Origin: an uncultured Lachnospiraceae bacterium
GTDB taxonomy: Bacteria > Bacillota > Clostridia > Lachnospirales > Lachnospiraceae
Direction of reading: 5' to 3'
Assembly (NCBI GenBank): GCA_902803625.1
Contig: CADCQV010000039.1
Span: 1 to 14,634 of the forward strand
DNA: 14,634 nucleotides
In this document: piece after piece, positions 6,132-13,220 of the stretch
Position numbering within the stretch: the stretch's first letter is position 1
Layout of the letters: each line of letters begins with the position of its first letter
Translations under genes and position numbers: made by a program
The notes under the pieces: generated by a model
What the model was told of the DNA's origin: nothing
What the model saw: the letters and a program-made list of their open reading frames with translations, nothing else
The model's database searches: none

Positions 6132-7280
6132 CTTCTCTCCCCTCAGTATTCCGGCCGTATAGACCACTAAAAAAGTATAATAAAACGCTGCTCCCACAGC
6201 AAGCGATGTCCTGCTCTCACTAAATATCCGCAAAACAAAGAAAAAGTAAAAAACAAGCAGGGCATAGGCAGTAAAAAAGATCCTCTTCCCCGTCTCCCCT
6301 TTACAGGGCTCTGCCGCAATAATACCGGCCGCAGCAGGTATCAGCATAAAAAAATCATATATCCTGTGATAGGTCATTACAAGACTCAAAAGTATAAGGA
6401 GCGAAAAGAAGCTCTTATCTCTACCCTCCGGAAGGATAAAAGAGAGTATCGTAAGTCCTGCCATAATGACTGCGGTTATGACCACGCTCCATCCTGCTCC
6501 CCCGGTCAGTGCACCGATATCTATGGAGCCCTCTCCCGTCAGAGCCGACGAAACCTTAAGCGGCTCCTTTATCATTTCGAAAAATGACGATCCCAGCATC
6601 CTTGCTCCGGCAATGGTTCCGATCACGTGAGGGATAAGTGACAGGGCGAATTCCCTGTACCTTTTCTTATACAGGAAATACAGGGCAAGCGGTGCCGTAA
6701 GCGTATATTTGAAATAGGACACGGAAAGCGCCAGTCCCGACAATACGCACCTTCTCCTGTCAGATAACCATACGGAAAGAAGGAAAAAGAAAAAAGAAAA
6801 GAGACTGTGCTGTCCCACCCCTATCTGGTTCCTCCAGGGAGTTCCCGCTATCATCAGAAGCATCAGGACATTAAATGTAAAGCTGTCGCTGTCCCTAAAA
6901 AAGGTCTGCCGTAAAAGAACGATGATAAGCCCGGTAAAGAGCAGGTTCAGTATGAGCCAGAGCATCCTTGCGTATCCGTACGGAAGGAAGGTCAGGGGAA
7001 AAAGCAGCATTAAAAGGCTCGGAAACTGATTTGCTTCCATTTTCTGGGGTGCTCCCGCCGCCTCGAATATGCTGTAGTATTCCGCTGTGGGTCCTGTCAT
7101 AAGGATCCCCGAGGGCTCCAGACTTTCCTTATACGGATTGATACCGCTCCGTAAGGCAAGAGCGGCATCATACTGAAAATCCTGGCTGAACCTCAGAGCG
7201 TTCCTTGCACCCTGGAACACCGAAAGAGCAGCCATCAATATTAAAATCAGGTAAGCAGCTTTTCTGATGCTATTATTCAT
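6105..7280 (-). CDS. GT87/DUF2029-type multispanning membrane glycosyltransferase
   Basis: 391 residues with about ten hydrophobic segments. Family marks include DFQYDAALALRSGINPYKES (34-53), where GT87/DUF2029 members have a conserved D...Y..A..l..G.nPY pattern at the first extracellular loop; NQFPSLLMLLFPLTFLP, resembling the PP...lP region; and WRNQIGVGQHSLFSFFFFLL, resembling the GQ-x-S helix. GT-C enzymes of this group use polyprenyl-phosphate sugars outside the membrane to decorate glycans. The ATG at 7280 is ten bases after the phosphoglucomutase stop, with only a weak ribosome site. The gene leads into a DPM-like GT2 and GtrA, the two partners such an enzyme needs. The C-terminal GEKKDPSLRSG is encoded partly by a short interspersed repeat, so the original tail has probably been replaced; the loss seems small because the membrane part is complete. 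Confidence 0.82.
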   Translation of the reverse strand: MNNSIRKAAYLILILMAALSVFQGARNALRFSQDFQYDAALALRSGINPYKESLEPSGILMTGPTAEYYSIFEAAGAPQKMEANQFPSLLMLLFPLTFLPYGYARMLWLILNLLFTGLIIVLLRQTFFRDSDSFTFNVLMLLMIAGTPWRNQIGVGQHSLFSFFFFLLSVWLSDRRRCVLSGLALSVSYFKYTLTAPLALYFLYKKRYREFALSLIPHVIGTIAGARMLGSSFFEMIKEPLKVSSALTGEGSIDIGALTGGAGWSVVITAVIMAGLTILSFILPEGRDKSFFSLLILLSLVMTYHRIYDFFMLIPAAAGIIAAEPCKGETGKRIFFTAYALLVFYFFFVLRIFSESRTSLAVGAAFYYTFLVVYTAGILRGEKKDPSLRSG

Positions 7281-7290
7281 TAAACACTTA

Positions 7291-9021
7291 TTACCTGGCC
7301 AGCTTCTCTATGACTTCATCCCTGAGAGCGGCAAGCTTCTTTTCGGAATCTTCAAGGCTCGTACCCTTTACGCCCATATAGAACTTGATCTTGGGCTCGG
7401 TTCCCGAAGGACGCACACAGCACCAGGAATTATTTTCGAGATCAAAGTAGAGGACGTTCGAAGAAGGAAGACCCGTCTTCTTTTCTTCGCCGGTTTCCAT
7501 ATTGACTGCCTTATCAGCCTTGTAATCCCTGAATTCCCTGACCTTGAGACCCGCAAACTCCTTCGGCGGCTCCTTCCTGATCCTCTCCATAATGTTCTGT
7601 ATTTCTGCGGCACCGTCAATTCCCTTTAAGGTCACGGTGTGGATACCCTCTCTGAAATATCCGTACTTCTTGTAGATACTCAGCATCTGATCCCAGACGG
7701 TAATACCGTTCTTCTTGCACCATGCCGCAACCTCCGCAAGGCACATAACCGCATCCACGGCATCCTTATCCCTCGCATGTGTACCGACGAGACAGCCGTA
7801 GGACTCTTCATAACCGAATACATAGCTGTGGTTTCCCTTTTCCTCGAACCACTTAATCTGCTCTCCGATATACTTGAAGCCGGTAAGCACCTCGATAAGG
7901 GTCTGATTGTATTCCTCCGCTATGGGATCTATCATATTCGAAGAAACTATGGTTTTAATAACTGCTCCGTCGGAAGGAAGCTTCCCTTCCTTCTTGAGCT
8001 CCCTAATACGGTATTCGGCGATGAGGATCCCGGACATATTACCCGTGAAGGGCATATATTCCCCGGTAGCGGAATCCTTTGCATAGATACCGAGCCTGTC
8101 CGCATCCGGATCCGTTGCCATAACGATATCCGCATCCTTTTCCTTCGCAAGCTTCAATGCCAGGGTAAAGGCCTTCGGATCCTCGGGATTCGGATAGTCA
8201 AGAGTCGTGAAGTCCGGATCCGGCTCCTCCTGCTCCGGAACCACATATACATTCTCAAAGCCAAGCTCCTTAAGTACCCGGCGTACAGGCACATTCCCCG
8301 TTCCGTGGAAGGGTGAATACACTATCTTAATATCCTTCGACATCTCACGAATGATGTCCGGGTGAATGATCAGCTTCTTTAATTCCTCAATATAGATGTC
8401 ATCAATCTCTTTCCCGATCACGTTGTAAAGACCCTTTGCCTTTGCTTCCCCGAGGTCCATGGTCTTTGCCTCGCTGAAATCCTTTATGGCTGCAACACAG
8501 TCCACGATATCCGTGTCTCTCGGAGAAGTGACCTGAGCCCCGTCCTCCCAGTATACCTTATAGCCATTATATTCCGGGGGATTGTGGCTTGCGGTCACCA
8601 CGATGCCTGCCGTGCATTTCAGATGCCTGAGTGCAAAGGAAAGCTCGGGTGTAGGGCGGAGAGCATCAAATACATAGGCCTTAATACCGTTCGCTGCAAG
8701 GCAGAGAGCGGCGACATCAGCAAATTCCGGTGACATTCTCCGGCAGTCATAGGCAATGGCAACACCCTTATCCCCTGTTCCTTCCTTCAGGATATAGTTT
8801 GCCAGTCCCTGGGTCGCACGTCTGACGGTGTATATGTTCATCCTGTTGGTACCGGCACCGATGACACCCCGAAGCCCTCCCGTACCGAATTCCAGATCCT
8901 TGTAGAACCTGTCCTCGATCTCAGCTTCGTTACCCCGGATACCCTCCAGCTCCTTTTTGGTATCCGCATCAAAATAACCGTCAGTCAGCCAGTATTCATA
9001 GCTTTTCATATAATCATTCAT
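7291..9021 (-). CDS. pgcA: Phosphoglucomutase/phosphomannomutase (alpha-D-phosphohexomutase)
   Basis: 576 residues, the usual length of PgcA-type alpha-phosphoglucomutases of Firmicutes. It interconverts glucose-6-phosphate and glucose-1-phosphate in the cytoplasm, feeding UDP-glucose and related nucleotide sugars. The four active-site loops are intact: the phosphoserine loop TASHNPPEYNGYK (143-155, Ser145), the metal loop DPDADR (304-309), the sugar loop GYEES (403-407) and the phosphate-binding RPSGTEPK (537-544). FGTGGLRG near residue 45 is the typical N-terminal mark. The start at 9021 has AAGGG ten bases upstream; an ATG four codons inside is possible. An extended -10 promoter lies about 65 bases before the start, so the gene probably opens a transcript that continues into the GT87 gene ten bases downstream. 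Mannose or glucosamine phosphates could also be substrates, and the symbol is by similarity. Confidence 0.95.
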   Translation of the reverse strand: MNDYMKSYEYWLTDGYFDADTKKELEGIRGNEAEIEDRFYKDLEFGTGGLRGVIGAGTNRMNIYTVRRATQGLANYILKEGTGDKGVAIAYDCRRMSPEFADVAALCLAANGIKAYVFDALRPTPELSFALRHLKCTAGIVVTASHNPPEYNGYKVYWEDGAQVTSPRDTDIVDCVAAIKDFSEAKTMDLGEAKAKGLYNVIGKEIDDIYIEELKKLIIHPDIIREMSKDIKIVYSPFHGTGNVPVRRVLKELGFENVYVVPEQEEPDPDFTTLDYPNPEDPKAFTLALKLAKEKDADIVMATDPDADRLGIYAKDSATGEYMPFTGNMSGILIAEYRIRELKKEGKLPSDGAVIKTIVSSNMIDPIAEEYNQTLIEVLTGFKYIGEQIKWFEEKGNHSYVFGYEESYGCLVGTHARDKDAVDAVMCLAEVAAWCKKNGITVWDQMLSIYKKYGYFREGIHTVTLKGIDGAAEIQNIMERIRKEPPKEFAGLKVREFRDYKADKAVNMETGEEKKTGLPSSNVLYFDLENNSWCCVRPSGTEPKIKFYMGVKGTSLEDSEKKLAALRDEVIEKLAR

Positions 9022-9086
9022 AAAAATACCACCCTTCTTTCCCGTATGTTACAAAAAACAAAGAACAAGATATTGTCTTTCCGCTA

Positions 9087-9095
9087 ATTATAACA
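9087..9095 (-). promoter_or_regulatory. Extended -10 promoter for the phosphoglucomutase transcript
   Basis: On the minus strand the sequence GTGTTATAATTAG carries TATAAT (9087-9092) preceded by the TGn extension. The hexamer 17 bases further upstream (TGGAAT, 9110-9115) is a poor -35, which extended -10 promoters tolerate. Transcription would begin around 9080 and give a leader of about 60 nt before the ATG at 9021. The leader is AT-rich and I see no riboswitch-like structure in it. This is the best sigma-A-type site in the gap between the two gene blocks. Confidence 0.6.
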
Positions 9096-9100
9096 CAATA

Positions 9101-9220
9101 TCATCCCTTATTCCACGGACACTTAAACTTCTCCGGAATAAACGCATCAATCGCTCCATCCGTATTGACTGCGTATCCACAAGCAAACGTCTCAGCCCGG
9201 TCGTCAGCCGGAATATGCAT
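9101..9220 (-). other. Unexplained 39-codon ORF beside the long inverted repeat
   Basis: An ATG at 9220 opens 39 codons ending at TGA (9101-9103), just upstream of the phosphoglucomutase promoter. The first ten residues, MHIPADDRAE, lie almost wholly in the left arm of the long inverted repeat. The rest, including FACGYAVNTDGAIDAF and a CPWNKG end, reads like ordinary protein rather than random translation, with a mixed composition and two cysteines. The ribosome site is weak (AGAGAG at a long distance), and in-frame stops lie a few codons upstream. It may be a small gene, the tail of a decayed gene, or part of a mobile repeat. I do not recognise it. Confidence 0.25.
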
Positions 9221-9378
9221 CGCAGATTACGCTCTCTACCTTTGTTTTGCACCGAAACATCTGGACATCGCTCCGGCAAAAAAAGAGCGCTTTTGCCTCG
9301 CGATGCCATGTTTCGGCGCAAAACTGCAGTCGCTCGCTATCAATCTGCTTATACATATTCCGGCTGATGACCGGGCTG
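9193..9378. repeat. Long imperfect inverted repeat (arms about 89 nt, loop 9 nt)
   Basis: The left arm (9193-9281) and right arm (9291-9378) are reverse complements over most of their length. The outer 28 bases (9193-9220 against 9351-9378, core CAGCCGGAATATG) differ at two positions. A GCAGATT block follows, then a diverged patch of about 15 bases. The inner block GTTTTGC[A/G]CCGAAACAT (9244-9260 against 9308-9324) differs at one position, and GGCAAAA closes the loop. In RNA from the minus strand two of the three differences would be G-U pairs. Read outward, both arms encode HIPADDRA. It fills most of the 384-nt gap between the upstream GT gene and the phosphoglucomutase promoter. It could be a small palindromic mobile element or a structured RNA. 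I see no target-site duplication, and it is not a canonical terminator, though seven U residues lie near the loop on the minus strand. Confidence 0.8.
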
Positions 9379-9426
9379 CCGTAGTGCCATAAGTGCCGGA
9401 CCGGGCTACTGTACCATGGGTGCGGG
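9369..9426. repeat. Imperfect direct repeat spanning the 3' end of the upstream GT gene
   Basis: Two neighbouring copies on the plus strand both begin GACCGGGCT: 9369-9398 (continuing GCCGTAGTGCCATAAGTG) and 9399-9426 (continuing ACTGTACCATGGGTGCG). The second copy overlaps the stop codon (9406) and the last residues (PAPMVQ) of the GT gene; the first overlaps the outer end of the long inverted repeat. The edge of the repeat element therefore appears duplicated into the end of the coding sequence. Confidence 0.6.
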
Positions 9427-11430
9427 ACTTGCCTTTAAGGTGTAGTTACTGTGATCCAGGGAGAAATTGATATTGTAGTATGGATCACCCTTTTCAAGCA
9501 CATCCTTCCATTTCTCCCTGAAATGCTCTGCCTCTTTATCATAACGCTCCGCCCTTTCCTTATCGCTCCCGTCGGTATCATCTCCCCTTGACACGCTTTC
9601 ATAGTGAAAAAGCTCTGCAAAGGGAGTAAAAACGTTCAGGAGACCCAGGGAACGGAGCTTCAGGCAGAAATCCACGTCGTTCAGAGCCACGGCAAAGCTC
9701 CCGTCAAAGCCTCCGGCCCTTTCAAAATCGGATCTCTTTACCATAAGACAGGCTCCGGTCACGGCGCTTACGTTCTGGGCATAGCAGAGCCGTCCCATAT
9801 ATCCCAGGTTTTCCCAGGAAAGCCTGTAATGTGTATGACCTGCGGTCCTGTGGGCTCCGAGGCCAATAACGATGCCTGCATGCTGAATGGTGCGGTCCGG
9901 GTAATAGAGCTTGCTCCCCACGGCTCCCACGTCCGGGCGTTCGGCATACATAAGCATGTTTTCAAGCCAGTCCCGGCTTATGACCTCCGTATCGTTATTA
10001 AGAAACAGGAGCATATCCCCGGTAGAATGCTGTACTCCGAAATTAATAAGCTTTGAAAAATTAAAGCCTTCTCCCTCCCCGTATTCATAACGTACCACTC
10101 TCCCGAAGGGTGCCTTTTCGATCTCGCCGTAAACAGCCTTCAGATCCCCGGATGAACTGCCGTTCTCCACAACCACTATCTCATAATTATCATAGGAGCT
10201 TTTTGTGATAATAGACTCCGTGCATCTCTTAAGGTCTGCGGCATGATCCTTATTCGGTATGATGATGCTGATTTTCGGTCTCGAGGTTAATGCAAAGCGG
10301 ATACGGAAAATAGTGGCAAAGGCCTTGGTGCTCTCAATCTCGAAATCCTTAAAGCCGCAGGACTCAAGATGGGCTGCCACGGCACCCTTTGCGGCATCAA
10401 TGGCATAGGTCTTTGTGTTTATGTCCGCTGCGGTTGAAAGTGCGTGGCTTCTCCAATAGTAGTAAACCCCGCTCACATGCCTTATTACTGAGGCCTCCTT
10501 CGTAAGACGGAGTATCATGTCGTGATCCTGGCTTCCGTCAAACTCGCTCCTGAAGCGGCCGCATCTGTCCGACAGCTCCTTTTTGAAAACCGAGAAATGG
10601 CAGATATAGTTATTGGCCCTCAGATTATCGATTGCGAAGTCCGGCTTAAAGTGCAGGGTAATCATATTGTCGATACTGTTTCCCTTGAAGGTCACCTCGT
10701 CACAGTAAAGAAAGTCGGCATCATACTCCTCAATTTCCTGCATATAGCGGAAGAGCACCGAAGGATGCAGAATGTCGTCGTGGTCGAAAAGACCAATGAA
10801 ATCACCTCCCGCCAGGTCAAAGCAGGCATTTGTATTGCCAGAAATACCCAGATTCCTGTCGAGCTTAGTGTATTTAATGCGGCTTGCTCCCGCAGGACTA
10901 ATACGACTGTCACTTTCCATATACTGCCGTATCACATCCCCCACATAGGCGTGCTCCGGGTCAGAACCGTCCGCAATACAGAGCTCCCACCCGGAATAGG
11001 TCTGGGCTGTCACACTTTCGATCATCTCACGGAGGAATTTTTCCGGAGTATTGAAAACAGGCACCAGAATGCTGAATACATGGCGCTTTGCAAAAGCAAA
11101 GGAGCTCTCCTCCCTGCGCCGCTTCTCATCCGGGAAGCTCAGGCTTCCGTGGAACTTACAGGCCTTTTTTTCTATGCTCTTACTCTTGATCTTCCGTATG
11201 ACTTCCCCGACGCTTCCAAGCCTTCTGACTCTTTCCACCCCGGCAACACCCTTTGCATAGACATTGCGGAAAGGCTTGATAAGCTTAAACAGCTTACTCT
11301 GCTTAAGCTTATCAAGCTTATCCTTCATCTCCGCGTTTTCCGCTTCCGCCTGCACAAGCTCACGGGTAAGCTTTTCATTCTTCTTTCTTTCCTGCTCGTA
11401 GAGCTCCTTATAATATCCGTCCAGACTCAT
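9406..11430 (-). CDS. Two-domain RfbC-type family 2 glycosyltransferase with N-terminal coiled coil
   Basis: 674 residues. Residues about 5-50 are a charged coiled coil (YEQERKKNEKLTRELVQAEA and onward), common at the start of such enzymes. GT-A domain 1 covers about 117-350: FSILVPVFNTPEK, WELCIADGS (148-156), NLGISGNTNACFD, the metal motif FDHDD (215-219), LYCDEVTF and HFKPDF. GT-A domain 2 covers about 386-615: KISIIIPNKDH, VVENGS (420-425), FLNNDTEV (476-483), YYPDRTIQHAGI, VTGACLMVKRSDFERAGGFD and FHYESVSR. Both domains have their donor-binding and metal motifs, so both may be active and add two sugars in a row, as in rhamnan and O-antigen polymerising enzymes; acceptor and linkage are unknown. 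The ATG at 11430 overlaps the upstream stop as ATGA, with AGGGGA about ten bases before it. The last nine residues look repeat-derived. Confidence 0.92.
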   Translation of the reverse strand: MSLDGYYKELYEQERKKNEKLTRELVQAEAENAEMKDKLDKLKQSKLFKLIKPFRNVYAKGVAGVERVRRLGSVGEVIRKIKSKSIEKKACKFHGSLSFPDEKRRREESSFAFAKRHVFSILVPVFNTPEKFLREMIESVTAQTYSGWELCIADGSDPEHAYVGDVIRQYMESDSRISPAGASRIKYTKLDRNLGISGNTNACFDLAGGDFIGLFDHDDILHPSVLFRYMQEIEEYDADFLYCDEVTFKGNSIDNMITLHFKPDFAIDNLRANNYICHFSVFKKELSDRCGRFRSEFDGSQDHDMILRLTKEASVIRHVSGVYYYWRSHALSTAADINTKTYAIDAAKGAVAAHLESCGFKDFEIESTKAFATIFRIRFALTSRPKISIIIPNKDHAADLKRCTESIITKSSYDNYEIVVVENGSSSGDLKAVYGEIEKAPFGRVVRYEYGEGEGFNFSKLINFGVQHSTGDMLLFLNNDTEVISRDWLENMLMYAERPDVGAVGSKLYYPDRTIQHAGIVIGLGAHRTAGHTHYRLSWENLGYMGRLCYAQNVSAVTGACLMVKRSDFERAGGFDGSFAVALNDVDFCLKLRSLGLLNVFTPFAELFHYESVSRGDDTDGSDKERAERYDKEAEHFREKWKDVLEKGDPYYNINFSLDHSNYTLKASPAPMVQ

Positions 11431-13220
11431 AACGTGATAAATCCCCTGTCTCTTCCGAAAACATCCTTACCCGCAAAGCAAAGGGCAATATCCTCCTTTT
11501 CCGGCACCCCGGATAAGGAGAGTAAGTCTATCTTTACCGAAAAGCCGGAGAGAAGGATATCCTTCTCCTTCGGGAACACGATCAAGAGATCATCTCTCTT
11601 TATCCTTCCGGTTTCGAGAAGACAGGCTCTGTTCCCGTCTTTTATAAGTACCTGTATATCGTATTCATAGCCCGGCTTTCCGTGTACAAAGCCCCAGCCG
11701 CTTATCTCCAGAAAGTTTTCGTGTCCCTCAGCATCCGACTGCCTTATACCGCAGAATTCAATATTGTATAAAAGCACACCCTCCGCGGCCTTTTTTAAGT
11801 TCCTGGAATATCCCGCTGCCGAGGACAATGCCGCAGCGTCATAAAAGGGTATCCTGTCCCGGAGCGTAGGGACATCTACACCCATATCAAGCTCTGTCCC
11901 GGTAAGGTTTACGTTGTACCAGGGATCGCCGTTTTTTACCAAAGAGGCAAATTTCCCGTAAAAATACTCTCTTTCCCTCTTAAGCCTTGAGTACCTTTCC
12001 GTCTCCTCACTGTCACTCTTTCTGGAGAGGCTCTCATGGTGAATCAGAAAAAAATCATTCAGGCATACATTATAGTATCCGAGGGAAAGAAGCGACGCAC
12101 AGAGCTCCACATCCGTGTAAGCTACCGAGAGCTCCTCATCAAACCCTCCGGCTTCGTTAAACTTTTCTCTCTCCACCATAAGGCAGGCTCCCGTAACCGC
12201 AAACACGTTTCTTTTTATGCGGTTTATCCCCCTTCCGTAAACCTTATTATCATCATACCCGGAAAAGCAGTGGCTGGCACCGCTTTTAAGGAGAGTGATT
12301 CCGCAGTGCTGTATCTTCGTTCCGCCGGGATATAAAAGCCTGCAGCCCACCGCCCCGGTTTTCTTCTTCAGAGCCTCCCTCATCATCTGCCTTAAAAAAA
12401 TTCTGCCCTCCGGCACCTCGATATCATCATTAAGGAAGAGGAGTATCTCCGACCTTGTAAGACCTGCTCCCCGGTTGCAGAGAGCGGAATAAATAAAGGC
12501 CTGTTCCTCCCTGAAATAGGAAAAGCCGTATTTTTCCGCGAGTGCTTCATATCTGATCGTGTTTTCTTCAAGGCTTCCGTTATCAATTACAACGCATTCA
12601 AGCCTCAGGCTCTCTTTTTCCGCGGAAGAATGGAGCCCTGAAACACACTCGTTAAGAAGCTCCGGGTGATCCCGTGAAAGGATAATGACCGCAAGGCTTT
12701 CGGGAAGCACCGTCTCCCCGTCCTCCTTCCCTCCGTTGTCCTTATAACGGTACTCGTGGTGGGATCCCGCATGGTACATAACCTCCGGGATATGCAACGG
12801 CTTAAGGGCGGCTTTGCCGCACTCCCTTAGGAAATCGAGGCCTCCGTTATTCTTTATCCCCTTTCTTTCGGTACGCATAATAAGGTCATTACTGATAAGG
12901 GTAAGGCCTCCGGGATAATAGAAGCTGTCAAGGGTATCCGGGGAATGATCCGGCTTGAAAAAGGGATCACGCCTTCTTCCGTTTCTATCCTCTTCATCCT
13001 CATCCGTATAGATAAAGTCAAAGCCCCCCTCAAAAGCTCCGTATTCCGAAAGAGCCGCGGCAAAGCCGGGATCTATGTCACCGTCTCCATCCAGAAAAAG
13101 GGTGTAGCTCTCCGGCAGGTAAAGCTCCCTTTCCTCCCGCTTTATCTCCTTTTCCCTTATCCAGAGCCCGTAGGGATCCTTTATGTCTCTTATTAAAGTC
13201 CTGTACTCATCTTTTTTCAT
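11427..13220 (-). CDS. Family 2 glycosyltransferase with a collapsed first GT-A domain and beta-rich C-terminus
   Basis: 597 residues. The N-terminus DPYGLWIREKE resembles the lead-in that precedes GT-A in RfbC-type enzymes, but within about 20 residues the chain passes to YTLFLDGDGDIDPG (40-52) and DFIYTDEDEEDRNGRR (68-83), which belong to the second half of GT-A. The strand and loop that bind the nucleotide are missing, so domain 1 is probably inactive. Domain 2 (about 175-400) is complete: LAVIILSRDH, VVIDNGS (210-216), LFLNDDIEV (261-269), LLYPGGTKIQHCGI, VTGACLMVEREKFNEAGGFD and LIHHESLSR. Residues about 500-570 (LEISGWGFV ... LLSGFSVKI) look like a small beta-sandwich, possibly glycan-binding. 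The ATG at 13220 lies 14 bp inside the upstream gene, and the stop overlaps the next start as ATGA. It probably acts in the cytoplasm on the same growing polymer as its neighbour. Confidence 0.9.
   Translation of the reverse strand: MKKDEYRTLIRDIKDPYGLWIREKEIKREERELYLPESYTLFLDGDGDIDPGFAAALSEYGAFEGGFDFIYTDEDEEDRNGRRRDPFFKPDHSPDTLDSFYYPGGLTLISNDLIMRTERKGIKNNGGLDFLRECGKAALKPLHIPEVMYHAGSHHEYRYKDNGGKEDGETVLPESLAVIILSRDHPELLNECVSGLHSSAEKESLRLECVVIDNGSLEENTIRYEALAEKYGFSYFREEQAFIYSALCNRGAGLTRSEILLFLNDDIEVPEGRIFLRQMMREALKKKTGAVGCRLLYPGGTKIQHCGITLLKSGASHCFSGYDDNKVYGRGINRIKRNVFAVTGACLMVEREKFNEAGGFDEELSVAYTDVELCASLLSLGYYNVCLNDFFLIHHESLSRKSDSEETERYSRLKREREYFYGKFASLVKNGDPWYNVNLTGTELDMGVDVPTLRDRIPFYDAAALSSAAGYSRNLKKAAEGVLLYNIEFCGIRQSDAEGHENFLEISGWGFVHGKPGYEYDIQVLIKDGNRACLLETGRIKRDDLLIVFPKEKDILLSGFSVKIDLLSLSGVPEKEDIALCFAGKDVFGRDRGFITL

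Noticed and set aside
7639..8316. Plus-strand open frame of 225 codons
   Set aside because: It is antisense to the intact phosphoglucomutase gene and has no recognisable domain.
9282..9300. Rho-independent terminator at the loop of the inverted repeat
   Set aside because: Seven U residues are present on the minus strand, but no GC-rich stem ends directly before them; the U-run itself pairs within the loop region.
9088..9321. Minus-strand 77-codon frame across the inverted repeat
   Set aside because: The Arg-rich, low-sense translation runs through the promoter; the alternative frame (9101-9220) looks more protein-like.
9165..9392. Plus-strand 75-codon frame across the inverted repeat
   Set aside because: Most of it is the palindrome read through, mirrored by the other strand. 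The HIPADDRA match on both strands follows from the symmetry and is not independent evidence for a protein.
10522..11670. Plus-strand open frame of 382 codons
   Set aside because: It lies opposite two well-supported GT2 genes, its translation shows no family motifs and it has no ribosome site; it is an antisense shadow.
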